Both the position numbers and the translations under genes were made by a program. The notes below the pieces were generated by a model. That model was not told the DNA's origin. It saw only the letters and a program-made list of their open reading frames with translations, and ran no database searches. From Cladorhizidae sp. MBARI D1340-BT2 (taxonomy: Eukaryota > Porifera > Demospongiae > Poecilosclerida > Cladorhizidae), in assembly GCA_028752905.1 (NCBI GenBank), contig JAQNBH010000012.1, positions 24,933,816 through 24,997,815 on the forward strand: a DNA stretch of 64,000 bases. Reading direction: 5' to 3'. Shown piece after piece: positions 22,379-35,225 of the stretch (positions are counted from its first letter, which is position 1; every line of letters starts with the position of its first letter).

Positions 22379-22496
22379 ATAAAACGGTTTGAGCGTCTTT
22401 CAACTAAAGTGGTTCCATGTACATAACTACAAATTGGAGCTCACCCCTGACCTGAAAAACTTCACCTTCAAAGGGATTTTGGACATTACAGTTGAA
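22379..22496 (+). pseudogene. Aminopeptidase exon 1
   Basis: ATA AAA CGG TTT GAG gives KRFERLSTKVVPC, matching the family's first residues, with ATA where ATG is expected. A one-base shift near 22421 leads to HNYKLELTPDLKNFTFKGIL, the first strands of the N-terminal domain. The donor is GAA|GTGAGT. Confidence 0.75.
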
Positions 22497-22889
22497 GTGA
22501 GTCCATGTTAGTTGAGTTAACCAACTTGCTGCTGCATCTCAAGTGTTTAGCTTTTAGCTACATGTACATCTCCTTTGAGAGGTATAAATGAAGTGGCTCT
22601 GTCCTTGGATCTAGAGCATACATCTGCTAATATTCCATTGACAGAAGTGCGACTTCCTCTATCCCTCCTCCTATCCTAGGAGGTATGTACAAACTCACTC
22701 ATATGTAATCACAGATGATGCAGATTACTGTCAAGTATTACAGATTGCATGTGGAAAGACATCTTATTTTAGTGGAGTGTGTGTGTGTGTGAATTTTTTT
22801 AATTTTTATTATTTTTCCCATGGAAGTTCTCCCTCCTTGTTGTGGTCCCAAGCCCTTTGTGTTATGCATCTATCAATTCTATGCCACAC

Positions 22890-22930
22890 ACCCACCTGCA
22901 AGAAGGGTGGGGGTGGGGGGGGGGGGGGGA
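22890..22930. repeat. Poly-G tract in intron 1
   Basis: A GGGTGGGGGTGG run followed by about 14 consecutive G; prone to replication and assembly slippage. Confidence 0.8.
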
Positions 22931-23530
22931 CTTTTGAATTTGGGATGGAGAGAAGGTTGGGTTGAATACCACTTACCATGAGACTCAATGAAACGCAACC
23001 TAGTGGGAGAGTGTCTGCTGAAAAACTAACTACCATTAGATTTACCAGCTTGAATATCCAGGGATTTTTACAATTAAAAAAAAAAATATTATTAATTTCA
23101 TTATTCAATATACAATAATATCTATATTTTTATTATTGTTGCAAGTGATTCCTTACTGGCTTTTACCTGCTTGGGGGGGAGGGTGGGGGTGGGATAATGA
23201 GAACCTGTACGAATGGTTGAGGCCTCACCCTATGCGCTAAGCCTCAAAACTCCCTTGTGGTAACCATGGGTGAGTAAGACTTCTTATCCCCTGCAAGAGC
23301 CATCACCTCGAGACTGGATTCCTCATGTTTCTGTGCTTTAGAAGAATATTTGATTAATAAAAAATTTCCAGTTTTTCTTAGGAATTGCTGGTATGAAGCG
23401 AGATGGTCCCTAACATCACGATTCTCATTTTGCCTTGTACCTGCACACTCTTTGATTAAGATGTGCAGGTTGTGATTTCTACATTGCCAACAACAGTAAC
23501 CACAACAATTGATATAATTTATAATAACCT

Positions 23531-23660
23531 CAATAATCAACTTGAAATTTTATTCTCTCGACGTTTTGATTAGATGCTCTAGCCTTCATCAGGAATAATT
23601 CCTGGCCAGAGCATCTAGTCGAAACGTTGAGAGAATACAATTTCAAGTTGATTATTTAGA
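23531..23660. repeat. Inverted repeat (dispersed element 'R2')
   Basis: About 50-bp arms containing AATAATCAACTTGAAAT and its inverse flank a short loop (AGCCTTCATCAGGAATAATT). The motif GCATCTAGTCGAAA-GT-GAG-GAATACAATTT recurs at 54150-54215, and its AGTTGATTATTGAGAAGG end recurs at 40374-40396, so this is a dispersed family. Confidence 0.75.
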
Positions 23661-23774
23661 AGGTTATTGAAGTGTTATTATATCAACTGAGAGTTCATTG
23701 AGAATTGGTATACTTAATTGCAGTATGAAATAACTAAAGATTTTATTTACAAGGAGATACCACTCATTTAGAGA

Positions 23775-24055
23775 TGCAGAAGCTTGGAGTTTGAGGCTGA
23801 TGGCAGACTAGTGTAGTTCTAGGGTCACAGAAGCTTGGAGTTTGAGGCTGTGATGGTTGACCAGTAGCTCTAGGGTCACAGAAGTTTGGAGTTTGAGGCT
23901 GATGGTAGACTAGTGTAGCTCTAGGGTCACAGAAGCTTGGAGTTTGAGGCTGATGGCAGACTAGTGTAACTCTAGGGTCACAGAAGCTTGGAGTTTGAGG
24001 CTGATGGCAGACTAGTGTAGCTCTAGGGTCACAGAAGCTTGGAGCTTGAGATTAA
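23775..24055. repeat. ~51-bp minisatellite, intron 1
   Basis: Five to six units of AGAAGCTTGGAGTTTGAGGC, TGATGGCAGACTAGTGTAGC, TCTAGGGTCAC. Confidence 0.9.
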
Positions 24056-24327
24056 TGGTGGACTGGTGTTGCTCTTGCTTGACATTGTAACTGTTGGACT
24101 GCAGTAGCTCTAATAGAGACAGCAGCAACAGCATAAATATAAACAAGACAAAAACGTTTTTTTTACCAACAAGTAAACTATGAGGAGGCCAACACTAATA
24201 TAGCTCGTATAGCACAGACATTTAGAGCACACTACTACCTTTTAGTAGGACATTATATTATATTGTAATTGTATTTTGTTTGATTTACATTTTGATTGCT
24301 TTTACTTTTTTTGAGTGATATATGAAC

Positions 24328-24650
24328 TCCCTCCACCTCCTCCTCCTCCCCCTCCTCCTCGTCCCCCACCTCCTCCTCTCTCTCCTCCACCTCCTCCTCC
24401 CTCTCCTTCTACTCCCCCTCCTCCTCCTCCTCCTCCCCCTCCTCCTCCTCCCCCACCTCCTCCTCTCTCTCCTCCACCACCTCCTCCCTCTCCTTCTTCT
24501 CCCCATCCTCCTCCTCCTACTCCTCATCATCCTCATCCCTCTTCCTCTCCTCTCTCCCCCTTTCCCACCTCCTTCCTCCCTCCTTCTACTCCTCCCTACT
24601 TCTCCTTCTCCTTCCTCCTCTCTCTTCCTCCTCCACCTCCTCCTGTCCCG
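24328..24650. repeat. Polypyrimidine (CTC/TCC) tract, intron 1
   Basis: About 320 bp of nearly pure C/T on the plus strand, mostly CTCCTC. Long proline- or arginine-rich frames here are artefacts. It lies just upstream of exon 2. Confidence 0.9.
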
Positions 24651-24729
24651 AGTTCCCTCTTCTGGTGTCACTGTTATTCATTGTCATGATTGTGTGTGCA
24701 TGTTTGTGCATGTGTATGTGCCTGTGTGG

Positions 24730-24802
24730 GTGGAACCTACTAAGGAGGTTGTCCTCAACTATATAGCTATCGAGATAATCTCCGCCACCTGTGGTGGTCA
24801 AG
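24730..24802 (+). pseudogene. Aminopeptidase exon 2
   Basis: PTKEVVLNYIAIEIISAT matches the family's second strand block. The donor CAAG|GTAGGC is normal. At the expected acceptor the dinucleotide is GG rather than AG, and no AG occurs for about 75 bp upstream. Confidence 0.65.
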
Positions 24803-25348
24803 GTAGGCATGATGTTCATCAATTATTATTTTCTGCCCTCTAACTTCCTCCCCTCCCCCCTGCCTGTCAACCTTGTCTCAGCTATCCATCTGCTTGATAT
24901 AGAGGAGGATTTGATTACCATCTGTGCAATTGCCTTGTTGTACTGCCCATGTGCCAGTATCGCCAGGGAAACCACAATAGTGCTGTTTATGTATACACAT
25001 AATATATATATATACATATTCATGTCAAAATGTGTTTGGGGGGAAAAAAATTGGATTTATGTGAACAAGAATTTACCAATCTGGACCACTAATATTAAGG
25101 CCCCTTTTACCTTTTCGAATAATGAGCACTAGTCCATGATATTGGGTGTTGAAGGGCCTAGATATGTTTGTGGTCTGCGTAGGTAAGTCCCTGTTTCCTT
25201 CTTTTGTAGAACATTTTTACTTGCTTTGTTTTTGGTTCTTTCCTCTCTACGAACATTATAGCCCGATAGCCTCTGCAAGATGCTGCTCAGGAGAGCTCCA
25301 GAACTAACCAATCATATTCTTTACTATGTTTCTTATTAAAGCATGCTT

Positions 25349-25373
25349 ACACACACACACACACACACACACA
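25349..25373. repeat. (AC)n microsatellite
   Basis: About twelve AC units in intron 2. The rest of the intron (24803-26610) shows nothing else recognisable. Confidence 0.9.
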
Positions 25374-26610
25374 TATGCACAATCGCACCCACATGCACAG
25401 ATCACAAACACTTTGTTTTGTGAGTCTGTGCTGTTAATTATTATCACAAGAATTAGCTTCTCTGTCAACAAACTCATGTTCATCAGCTCAGCTGGACTCA
25501 ATATTGCGCACGCTTGCACAAGCGTGTTTATTGTATTGAAGACCTTTTACTGTTTTTTGTGTTGTACTGAATTGTGAAACAAATTAGTTGTTATCAGAAC
25601 ATTAATTTGTATATAGTCCTCTGGTGGTAAAATCATTATAATTATTGTAGAGACCAATGACCAATGGTACTCAAGTAATGTGGTGGGGAAAATAAGATGG
25701 ACATCTTGAGGATGAATTTCACCCATCAGAGCAAAATATTCTAACCACGCTCGAACTTTTTCAAGCTAAAAATTGCCAAAGCCAATGCTGAGAAGCTATC
25801 AAAGGTTGTAGCTGAGATAGGAGTTTTTTGTACTTGCCATCTGTAGTATATTATATATAATCACAGCAAATGTGCATATTAAAGTATGTAGCAAGCAATG
25901 GGCACCTTTCAACCTCAAAATGAGATGAGTGGGGACCCACTACAGGTAGTGGGCACTTGCAATGTGAAACTTGCCCCATTTGATGCACGCCCACACCATT
26001 CACATCTGCAAGATCATTTTTGAGGCTTTTCTGGATCTTAATGTGTCCAGCTGCTGCCCTCCGTTTTCGTTGATCTTCATCCCTTGGGTTCCTTAAAACC
26101 ACCCCCTCCTCGACTCAAAAGAAAGTGATTCCGGGGTGGCTGGGGTGGGATCAGTCTGTATAGCAAACTTCTTGAATTATGCACGTTCTAACGTAGCTTG
26201 TGTAATTTGTTGATAACATTGCCATGGTGCATCATTTGTGAGCCGTCGTTGCCAATGAGAGAGATGCATGTGCATAACAACAAGTGCCATGCCGTTTCTG
26301 GAGAGGTGGCTTCTTCTAGAAAAACATCCAAACTTTAATGGTTTGGACCTTGACCTATAAATCCATCCATAATTTTTTTTGTCTAATCCTGCCAAAATGG
26401 ACAGATGAACCGGGCTTGAAAACAAGCTCCTACATCTATGCGGGGGTAATGGAAGGGGAAATGAAAAAGGAATTTAGATGCAGCAGGGGGGTGGGGGGTC
26501 TCAAAGTGAAACAGTATGTTTGAACTGTGACCATGACTAGGGGTGCTAATGTTTGTTGATGTCTGTTGTTGTTGTTATTGATATTTGTTGTTGTGTTGTG
26601 CACTTTATAG

Positions 26611-26896
26611 ATTCACTTTTCACCTTGGATGAAGAAGCTGAAACTCTCACCATCAAAGTAGCCAATGAGCTTACCCTCGGGGAATCACATCTGAAGTTGG
26701 AGTACACAGGGACCCTCGATGACCAATTGAGGGGGTTCTACCGGTCTAAATATTCGCACGAGCAATACGCCGCTGTCACACAACTTGAGTCTGAGGATGC
26801 ATGGAGAGCTCTCCCTTGTTGGGATGAACCTGCCCACAAGGCATCCTTTGACGTCAACCTGGTTGTGCCCAAAGACCGAGTGCTCTCTCCAACATG
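26611..26896 (+). pseudogene. Aminopeptidase exon 3
   Basis: The longest clean exon: SLFTLDEEAETLTIKVANEL, then GTLDDQLRGFYRSKY, YAAVTQLE and PCWDEPAHKASFDVNLVVPK, the M1 N-terminal domain signature. At the 3' end one G appears missing near 26882, so the frame is lost just before the donor ATG|GTGAGG. Confidence 0.9.
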
Positions 26897-26984
26897 GTGA
26901 GGAAGAAGATGCCTGAACATAGCCATCTTTACTAATAGCTGAGACAGACATCTTCAAACCAGCTTGTCACTGATGTTGGAACAT

Positions 26985-27690
26985 GTCTCTGTTGTCTGTC
27001 TAGTGTTACTAGCCTCATGTCTCTTATGTCTGTCTAGTATACTAGCCTCATGTCTCTTATGTCTGTCTAGTATTACTAGCCTCATGTCTCTTATGTCTGT
27101 CTAGTATTACTAGCCTCATGTCTCTTATGTCTGTCTAGTATACTAGCCTCATGTCTCTTATGTCTGTCTAGTATTACTAGCCTCATGTCTCTTATGTCTG
27201 TCTAGTATTACTAGCCTCATGTCTCTGCTGTCTGTCTAGTATTACTAGCCTCATGTCTCTTATGTCTGTCTAGTATACTAGCCTCATGTCTCTTATGTCT
27301 GTCTAGTATTACTAGCCTCATGTCTCTTATGTCTGTCTAGTATACTAGCCTCATGTCTCTTATGTCTGTCTAGTATACTAGCCTCATGTCTCTTATGTCT
27401 GTCTAGTATACTAGCCTCATGTCTCTTATGTCTGTCTAGTATACTAGCCTCATGTCTCTTTTGTCTGTCTAGTATTACTAGCCTCATGTCTCTTATGTCT
27501 GTCTAGTATACTAGCCTCATGTCTCTTATGTCTGTCTAGTATACTAGCCTCATGTCTCTTATGTCTGTCTAGTATACTAGCCTCATGTCTCTTATGTCTG
27601 TCTAGTATACTAGCCTCAGGTCTCTGCTGTCTGTCTAGTATACTAGCCTCATGTCTCTTATGTCTGTCTAGTATACTAGCCTCAGGTCTC
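26985..27690. repeat. ~33-bp minisatellite, intron 3
   Basis: Roughly 21 units of ACTAGCCTCATGTCTCTTAT plus GTCTGTCTAGTAT(TA), varying by one or two bases in length. Confidence 0.95.
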
Positions 27691-27894
27691 CACTGAGGGG
27701 AATATTAGTTATGGTGAAAATATGTTGAAAATATGTTATAAAAAAGCTTGCTTTATTTATGGGTGTGGCTTTATTAATTTTTCAGTAGGGCTTGCTTGTA
27801 ACCCTGGGCAGTGTTGTCTGTGTGCTAATCTCACTTATCTTGCTGTTGTATAGAGGTGAATATTTGTGCATTGTGGGACCAACTACTCCTGCAG

Positions 27895-28088
27895 AATGTG
27901 ACCAGTGAAGAAGAGCTCCCAGGGATCTGAAGAGGGTCACCTTTGCCCCTTCCCCCATCATGTCCTCCTACCTTCTGGCCTTCATCGTGGGAGAGTTTGA
28001 TTACGTGGAAGAGAAGGACTCCAATGGTGTGCTCGTGAGGGTGTACATGCCCCCAGGCAAGGCAGAGCAGGGACGGTTTGCCCTCGAC
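27895..28088 (+). pseudogene. Aminopeptidase exon 4
   Basis: The acceptor is CTGCAG|AATGTG. NVTSEEELPG is followed, after one missing G at about 27921-27924, by DLKRVTFAPSPIMSSYLLAF, VGEFDYVEEKDSNGV and GKAEQGRFALD. The donor is GAC|GTGAGT. Confidence 0.9.
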
Positions 28089-28254
28089 GTGAGTGTGCAA
28101 AGAGATAATGAGTGATGGATCCTCTTTATTGTTGCTCTGCACTGGCCAGAGCAGAGAGGCTTGTGTGTGTGTATGTGTGTGTGTGTGTTCTAGGGCAAGG
28201 TCTACTGTATGGGTAGGATCTATGGTTAGGCTATTCTAGAGCTGCAGATGTGGG

Positions 28255-28585
28255 TTATTCTGAGGCTTTGGTAATTGGTACTCTAGTGTTAGGGCAAGGA
28301 TGTTTCAATGTTAAGGCAATGGATATTCTAGAGTTAGGCAATGAATATTCTTGAGTTAGGGGAATTGATATTCTAGAGTTAGGGCAATGGATATTCTTGA
28401 CTTAGGGGAATTGATATTCTAGAGTTAGGGCAATGGATATTCTTTGAGTTAGGGGAATTGATATTCTAGAGTTAGGGCAATGGATATTCTTGAGTTAGGG
28501 GAATTGATATTTTAGAGTTAGGGCAATGCATATTCTATTGCTAGGGTAATGGATATTCTAGTGTTAGGGCAATGGATCTTCTAGA
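28255..28585. repeat. ~46-bp minisatellite, intron 4
   Basis: About six irregular units of GGGCAATGGATATTCTTGAG followed by TTAGGGGAATTGATATTCTA. Confidence 0.85.
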
Positions 28586-28794
28586 GTTACTGCATGAATG
28601 GCCAATGGGCGTAACTTACTGTTCCGGAAGCTCTTCTGCTGAGGAAGGCTGCACAGGCACCGATGCCTACCGGGAATCACTTGGGAGTCCTTTCACTCCT
28701 GAGAAAGGATGTTAACCTGATGGATTTCTTCATTGTGTCTCCTGTCTGACAAAGCTTTTGTTGATGAGGCTGCTTCTTGTACCAAACTCTGTCA

Positions 28795-29530
28795 AGGTCA
28801 CAGCCGGGAAGGTGGTTTCAATTAGAGGGGCTGTCTCTATTAGAAATATAAGCTAGTGTTGTTGTTACTTGATGCTTCCTCTTGTCAAGGTCACAGCCGG
28901 GAAGGTGGTTACAATTAGAGGGGCTGTCTCTATTAGAGGATATAAGGTAGTGTTGGTGTTACTTGATGCTTCCTCTTGTTAGGATCACAGCTGGGAAGGT
29001 GGTTACAATTAGAGGGGCTGTCTATATTAGAGGATATAAGGTAGTGTTGGTGTTACTTGATGCTTACTCTTGTTAGGGTCACAGCTGGGAAGGTGGTTAC
29101 AATTAGAGGGGCTGTCTCTATTAGAGGATATAAGGTAGTGTTGGTGTTATTTGATGCTTCCTCTTGTTAGGATCACAGCTGGGAAGGTGGTTACAATTAG
29201 AGGGGCTGTCTCTATTAGAGGATATAAGGTAGTGTTGGTGTTACTTGATGCTTCCTCTTGTTAGGGTCACAGCTGGGAAGGTGGTTGCAATTAGAGGGGC
29301 TGTCTCTATTAGAGGATATAAGCTAGTGTTGGTGTTACTTGACGCTTCCTCTAGTTAGGGTCACAGCTGTTACAATTAGAGGGGCTGTCTCTATTAGAGG
29401 ATTATAAGGTAGTGTTGTTGTTACTTGATGTTTCCTCTTACCAAGGTCACAGCTGGGAAGTTGGTTACAATTAGAGGGGCTGTCTCTATTAGAGGATATA
29501 AGGTAGTGTTGGTGTTACTTGATGCTTCCT
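28795..29530. repeat. ~93-bp minisatellite abutting exon 5
   Basis: About eight units with TCACAGCTGGGAAGGTGGTT, ACAATTAGAGGGGCTGTCTC and TACTTGATGCTTCCTCTTGT(TAG). Each unit carries a polypyrimidine-plus-TAG segment like the real acceptor just downstream. Confidence 0.9.
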
Positions 29531-29543
29531 CTTACTCGTGTAG

Positions 29544-29665
29544 TTTGCAGTCAAGACTCTTCCCTTCTACCACAAGTATTTGCAAATCCCTTACCCATTA
29601 TCTAAGGTGGACCTGGCGGACTTTGCAGTTGGGGCTATGGAGAACTGGGGCCTGGTCACATATAG
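29544..29665 (+). pseudogene. Aminopeptidase exon 5 (GAMEN)
   Basis: [20 protein letters not shown], then [25 protein letters not shown], the exopeptidase motif, is intact. Three residues normally between DL and ADFA are absent (9-nt in-frame gap). The donor AG|GTCAGT keeps phase 2. Confidence 0.9.
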
Positions 29666-30349
29666 GTCAGTACAGTGTTAGGCTTTATGTCTTTCATTGT
29701 GGGTAAGAGAATGGGCCATGTTGTTCATGGCTTCTCTGCTGGTAGTGGTGTTTGTGTGATTTGCTTTCATGATTGGTAGTCCCTTCAGAACTCAATAACA
29801 ACAAAGTTGTCCTCCCAACTTACAACAAAGTTTAAGATCATCCTCAACCACACCCACTTCAAGTGTGAATCTTTATCAATAGTAATTGTTTTCTTATTTA
29901 TAACAAACATTAATAAATCTTTCTCCACACCAACCATCCTATTTTTCCAGAGCTCACTGGCTCTAATTTTAAACTTGAAATTTTGCAGGCACTAGATATA
30001 TTACTACTAGTAGTAGTAGTAATAATAGCAGTACTAATAATATTTTTATGGTCTTGAGCCATCTCTCTTAATGTTTTTTCCTGTCCTCTGTCTATAGCTA
30101 GTTGTGGCTATGATGTTGCTGCCTCACTATGTGGTGATGACTGGTTGTTTAGCTCTTATCTACCAACATTGCCACTAAAACATGAACCTAAATGCTGGCA
30201 GCAGCGTTATTCTAAATAATGCACCTCATGCACATAAAGTAGATCAACACCCAACAGGTCTGACAACTAAGTTATACATGTTTATATACATGTTTAATGT
30301 CAACAAAAACAACAACAACATTAATGATGATGATGATAACAATTGATGA

Positions 30350-30640
<291 letters not shown>

Positions 30641-30706
30641 AATAAGACTTGTCTTTTATTTTTATTTTTTACAATTATGTATTTCTCATAAATAACATTT
30701 CTACAG

Positions 30707-30812
30707 GGAAAGGTTGGTGCTGGTGGACCCAGCAACCTCCACCGCCATCACTAAGCAGCTGGTGGCTCTCGTGGTCAGTCATGAACTAGCTCACCAGTGG
30801 TTCGGCAACCTA
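30707..30812 (+). pseudogene. Aminopeptidase exon 6 (HEXXH)
   Basis: Reads [20 protein letters not shown], then [14 protein letters not shown]. The catalytic zinc-binding HELAH is at 30780-30794. Acceptor CTACAG|GG and donor CTA|GTGAGT are intact, as is the phase with exon 5. Confidence 0.9.
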
Positions 30813-31061
30813 GTGAGTCATGTGACCACTATTTCAAGTCAAGTGACCCGATATGGAGAGTGTGTGTACTCTAGGAATAGACATGTGACACATTATATAC
30901 TCTAAGCATTTGATTATCATGTGACTTGGCCTAGTCTTTTGAATGTTGTGCCACCTCTTCATGTTAAATGTCATGTGATCTACCTGCAAAATGTAATGCA
31001 ACATGCTGCTGTTGTCATGACACTATATGTACCAGGGCATGTGACTGTCATGTGATCACAG

Positions 31062-31219
31062 TTAACCATGGAGTGGTGTCTGGCTGAACAAAGGGTTTGC
31101 CACCTGGATCGAATACCTCAGTGTAGACCACACCCACCATGAATATGACATCTGGACCAACTTCCTGAGACATCAGTGCCTTGTCTCTGGACTCCCTCTC
31201 CAACTCACACCCCATAGAG
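31062..31219 (+). pseudogene. Aminopeptidase exon 7 with lost zinc ligand
   Basis: LTMEW is followed by an 8-nt deletion, then WLNKGFATWIEYLSVDH, where the family has Asn-Glu-Gly-Phe. The Glu that binds zinc is Lys (AAA, 31090-31092). A second shift near 31185 restores SLSNSHPIE before the donor GAG|GTCAGG. Confidence 0.9.
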
Positions 31220-31609
31220 GTCAGGTGGAAGGATTGGATGTGCTTTTCTATCTGGTTATTGTCTTGACTGTGTGTGTGTGTGTGTCTTTGTCCTCAATGA
31301 GGAGCTCTCTAACTCTTTATTACTGGTAAAATATTCAACATTCACATACTTACACGATAATGTATTGTATTAAAAGCGATGAAGGTAAGATGACCAGCTT
31401 CTGTTTGGTCAGGTGGCAGAGGAGAGGAGCTAGCTTTGAGAAGTGAACTGGATGGCTTGCTATCTGATTACCTTTGCTTGTTCTCCTTGGAACTGATGCA
31501 CTGCACTAAGAGATATGGCCTGCAGGCAGAACGAGACACTATTCTTTGTCCCTCTTGTCTATGAAAAGGTCACACGCGTGTGTGTGGGAGGGGTAGGTGT
31601 TGGACATGC

Positions 31610-32835
31610 ATGTGTGTCTAGTTGACCTGGCAGGACAGACTTGTTGCAAGTGTCTGGGCTTGCACACAGGGAGAGCCACTGTTAGTTGACCTGGCAGGAC
31701 AGACTTGTTGTAAGTGTCTGGGCTTGCACACAGGGAGAGCCACTGTTAGTTGACATGGCAGGACAGACTTGTTGCAAGTGTCTGGGCTTGCACACAAGGA
31801 GAGCCACTGTTAGTTGACATGGCAGGACAGACTTGTTGCAAGTGTCTGGGCTTGCACACAGGGAGAGCCACTGTTGTTAGTTGACCTGGCAGGACAGACT
31901 TGTTGCAAGTGTCTGGCTTGCACACAGGGAGAGCCACTGTTAGTTGACATGGCAGGACAGACTTGTTGCAAGTGTCTGGGCTTGCTCACAGGGTGAGCCA
32001 CTGTTAGTTGACCTGGCAGGACAGACTTGTTGTAAGTGTCTGGGCTTGCACACAGGGAGAGCCACTGTTAGTTGACATGGCAGGACAGACTTGTTGTAAG
32101 TGTCTGGGCTTGCACACAGGGAGAGACACTGTTAGTTGACCTGGCAGGACAGACTTGTTGCAAGTGTCTGGGCTTGCACACAGGGAGAGCCACTGTTAGT
32201 TGACCTGGCAGGACAGACTTGTTGCAAGTGTCTGGCTTGCACACAGGGAGAGCCACTGTTAGTTGACCTGGCAGGACAGACTTGTTGCAAGTGTCTGGGC
32301 TTGCACACAGGGAGAGCCAGTGTTAGTTGACCTGGCAGGACAGACTTGTTGCAAGTGTCTGGGTTGCACACAGGGAGAGCCACTGTTAGTTGACATGGCA
32401 GGACAGACTTGTTGCAAGTGTCTGGGCTTGCTCACAGGGTGAGCCACTGTTAGTTGACCTGGCAGGACAGACTTGTTGTAAGTGTCTGGGCTTGCACACA
32501 GGGAGAGCCACTGTTAGTTGACATGGCAGGACAGACTTGTTGTAAGTGTCTGGGCTTGCACACAGGGAGAGCCACTGTTAGTTGACCTGGCAGGACAGAC
32601 TTGTTGCAAGTGTCTGGGCTTGCACACAGGGAGAGCCACTGTTAGTTGACCTGGCAGGACAGACTTGTTGCAAGTGTCTGGCTTGCACACAGGGAGAGCC
32701 ACTGTTAGTTGACCTGGCAGGACAGACTTGTTGCAAATGTCTGGGCTTGCACACAGGGAGAGCCAGTGTTAGTTGACCTGGCAGGACAGACTTGTTGCAA
32801 GTGTCTGGGCTGGCACACAGGGAGAGCCACTGCAC
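31610..32835. repeat. ~64-bp minisatellite, intron 7
   Basis: About 19 units of GTTAGTTGACCTGGCAGGAC, AGACTTGTTGCAAGTGTCTG, GGCTTGCACACAGGGAGAGC CACT. Variants (ACATGG/ACCTGG, GCAAG/GTAAG) repeat in order, suggesting block duplication of several units (31980-32110 resembles 32425-32555). Confidence 0.95.
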
Positions 32836-33058
32836 CTTCCACTGCCTTCTATGATCTAGTTCTATGCCAGCCTAATCTTCATTATATATTTACTCTTCAC
32901 TACCTCTTTCCTGTCTCCTTTCTTCGTGAACTCCTCCTCCCTCTCCTCCCCCTCCTCACTCTCCTCACTCTCCTCCCTCTCCTTCCCCTCCTCACTCCCC
33001 TCACTCTCCTCCCTCTCTTCTCCTTTCCCTCCTCCTCATCCCTCTCCTCAATATCTAG

Positions 33059-33162
33059 GTTCCCATTGGTTCTCTATCTGAAGTGGAAGAGATATTTGAT
33101 GCTGTCTCCTACTCTAAAGGATCTTGTGTGATCAGAATGCTCCTGACCAGATAGGAACTAAG
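33059..33162 (+). pseudogene. Aminopeptidase exon 8
   Basis: VPIGSLSEVEEIFDAVSYSK, GSCVIRML, then one missing base near 33142 before DQIGTK. The acceptor ATATCTAG follows a CT-rich tract; the donor is AAG|GTGGTA. Confidence 0.9.
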
Positions 33163-34494
33163 GTGGTAGCTAGAGAGAGAGTGAGTGTGTGGGTAGGGAG
33201 TCGATGTTTGTGGAATACTGGTCATAGGAAATGTCATCACTTACTTTGCACCTCTTCTACAGTAGCGGTCAAAAATAACTTTACTGTACGTTGCGTTTCT
33301 GTACAACGTACGTGGTACGCTCGAGCATTTATAAAGCAACACATGCTCTACCATTTAAGAATGCACAGATAACGGTATGCAATAACGTTGGAATGCATCG
33401 TTGTTAATTTTACCTCGATCTGACATGTGACAAATAGGAACATGCACACATTTGTGAGGCCAAGTTCTATTTAGGTGGCATTGCAGCAGCGGGCCAGTTT
33501 AGGTCGCTCTGACAAATCGATGATGTTCAGAAAATATCTGAGGATACTAGTCCCAAAAGTAGAAAGTCCCCTCCCCAGTACTTGTTCTTGATGTGTTAGA
33601 GGTACTTTTACGATTTTGTGTCTTACTGAGCTCAACTAGTCCCTTTGTCTGAATAAATTTCACTTGCTGGTATTTCAGTGTAGCTGAGATTTGTTGTTGC
33701 TAGCTAATTCAGTGCTAATTCTTTTGTTTTTTTGCCAACATTTCTACCCAAATACTTTGGTCTTCGTCAGGGCATCTTAATGATCATCTGGTTGACAATC
33801 TGAGTAGCTCTATTTTCACTTGAGCTTGATCAGAACATGCATGAGCTAAAGTTGTTACACACAAAATGGTGTTGAAGTCCTCTGCAACTATGTCTGTCAA
33901 ATGTAATGAACTTGGATTATGTGTGCAGTGGCTCGCTAGGTAGTATGGATGTCTTGATAATGCAAGTTACTGTGTGATCTTTTGGCTTCATGAGAACTGT
34001 CACCATTATACAATGTATCCTGTTTGTGTGTGGGAGGGGTTGGCTCCAAAAGGGCGAAGCTAGTCAGCAACTGTTGTGACCAATAGTACTTTAGGTGTTG
34101 GATGTCTGTGGTTTATAAGTGCTGGTACCAAGTCCGAGGATGGAGATGTCAAACTGGCCCAGAAGATATAAACAACAACTAGCTTTGCTTGCCTTGTTAA
34201 TATTGTCAGATAACAACTACTGCACCCTGCACCAAACCACACACAAAGATGTTGCATAAATTAAAATTCATATTATCAATACCCAGCAGCACTGCTATTT
34301 AGTTTGATGATGTGAAGAATCGGCACTCAACAAATCTGCTGTGTAGCAGAAGCTTCACAGCACTCTTGTCAAACCAGATGATATTCTCAAATGCACTTTC
34401 TGCCTTGCTGATAAATTGCTGTGCCCACTCCAACCTCTTGAGACCTGCAGTGTGAAAGGGAGAAAAATACGATATTAAAAAACCTGGTTGCTTT

Positions 34495-35225
34495 ACATTA
34501 GGTCCACCAGAGTTGAGCCCTGGCTGGTTGCTTTAGGTCCACCAGAGTTGAGCCCTGGCTGGTTGCTTGATGTCCATCAGAGTTGAGCCCTGACTGTTTA
34601 CTTGAGGTCCACCAGAGTTGAGCCCTGGCTGGTTGCTTGAGGTCCACCAGAGTTAAGCCCTAGCTGGTTACTTTAGGTCCACCAGAGTTGAGCCCTGGCT
34701 GGTTGCTTGATGTCCATCAGAGTTGAGCCCTGGCTGTTTGCTTGAGGTCCACCAGAGTTGAGCCCTGGCTGGTTGCTTGAGGTCCACCAGAGTTGAGCCC
34801 TGACTGGTTGCTTTAGGTCCACCAGAGTTGAGCCCTGGCTGGTTGCTTGAGGTCCACCAGAGTTGAGCCCTGGCTGGTTGCTTGAGGTCCACCAGAGTTG
34901 AGCCCCAGCTGGTTGCTTTAGGTCCACCAGAGTTGAGCCCTGGCTGGTTGCTTGAGGTCCACCAGAGTTGAGCCCTGGCTGGTTGCTTTAGGTCCACCAG
35001 AGTTGAGCCCCGGCTGGTTGCTTTAGGTCCACCAGAGTTGAGCCCTGGCTGGTTGCTTGAGGTCCACCAGAGCTGAGCCCTGGCTGGTTGCTTGAGGTCC
35101 ACCAGAGTTGAGCCCCGGCTGGTTGCTTTAGGTCCACCAGAGTTGAGCCCTGGCTGGTTGCTTTAGGTCCACCAGAGTTGAGCCCTGGCTGGTTGCTTGA
35201 GGTCCACCAGAGTTGAGCCCTGGCA
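34495..35225. repeat. ~36-bp minisatellite inside the mariner-type element
   Basis: About 20 units of GGTCCACCAGAGTTGAGCCC plus TGGCTGGTTGCTTKA. Open frames on the minus strand are artefacts of the period. Confidence 0.95.

Noticed and set aside
24285..24843. Proline-rich and arginine-rich frames
   Set aside because: Artefacts of a polypyrimidine CTC/TCC tract; only the short segment 24730-24802 at its right end has real similarity.
31610..32835. CRISPR-like regularly spaced repeats here and in other arrays
   Set aside because: Units are contiguous without variable spacers and lie in introns of an animal gene; they are minisatellites.
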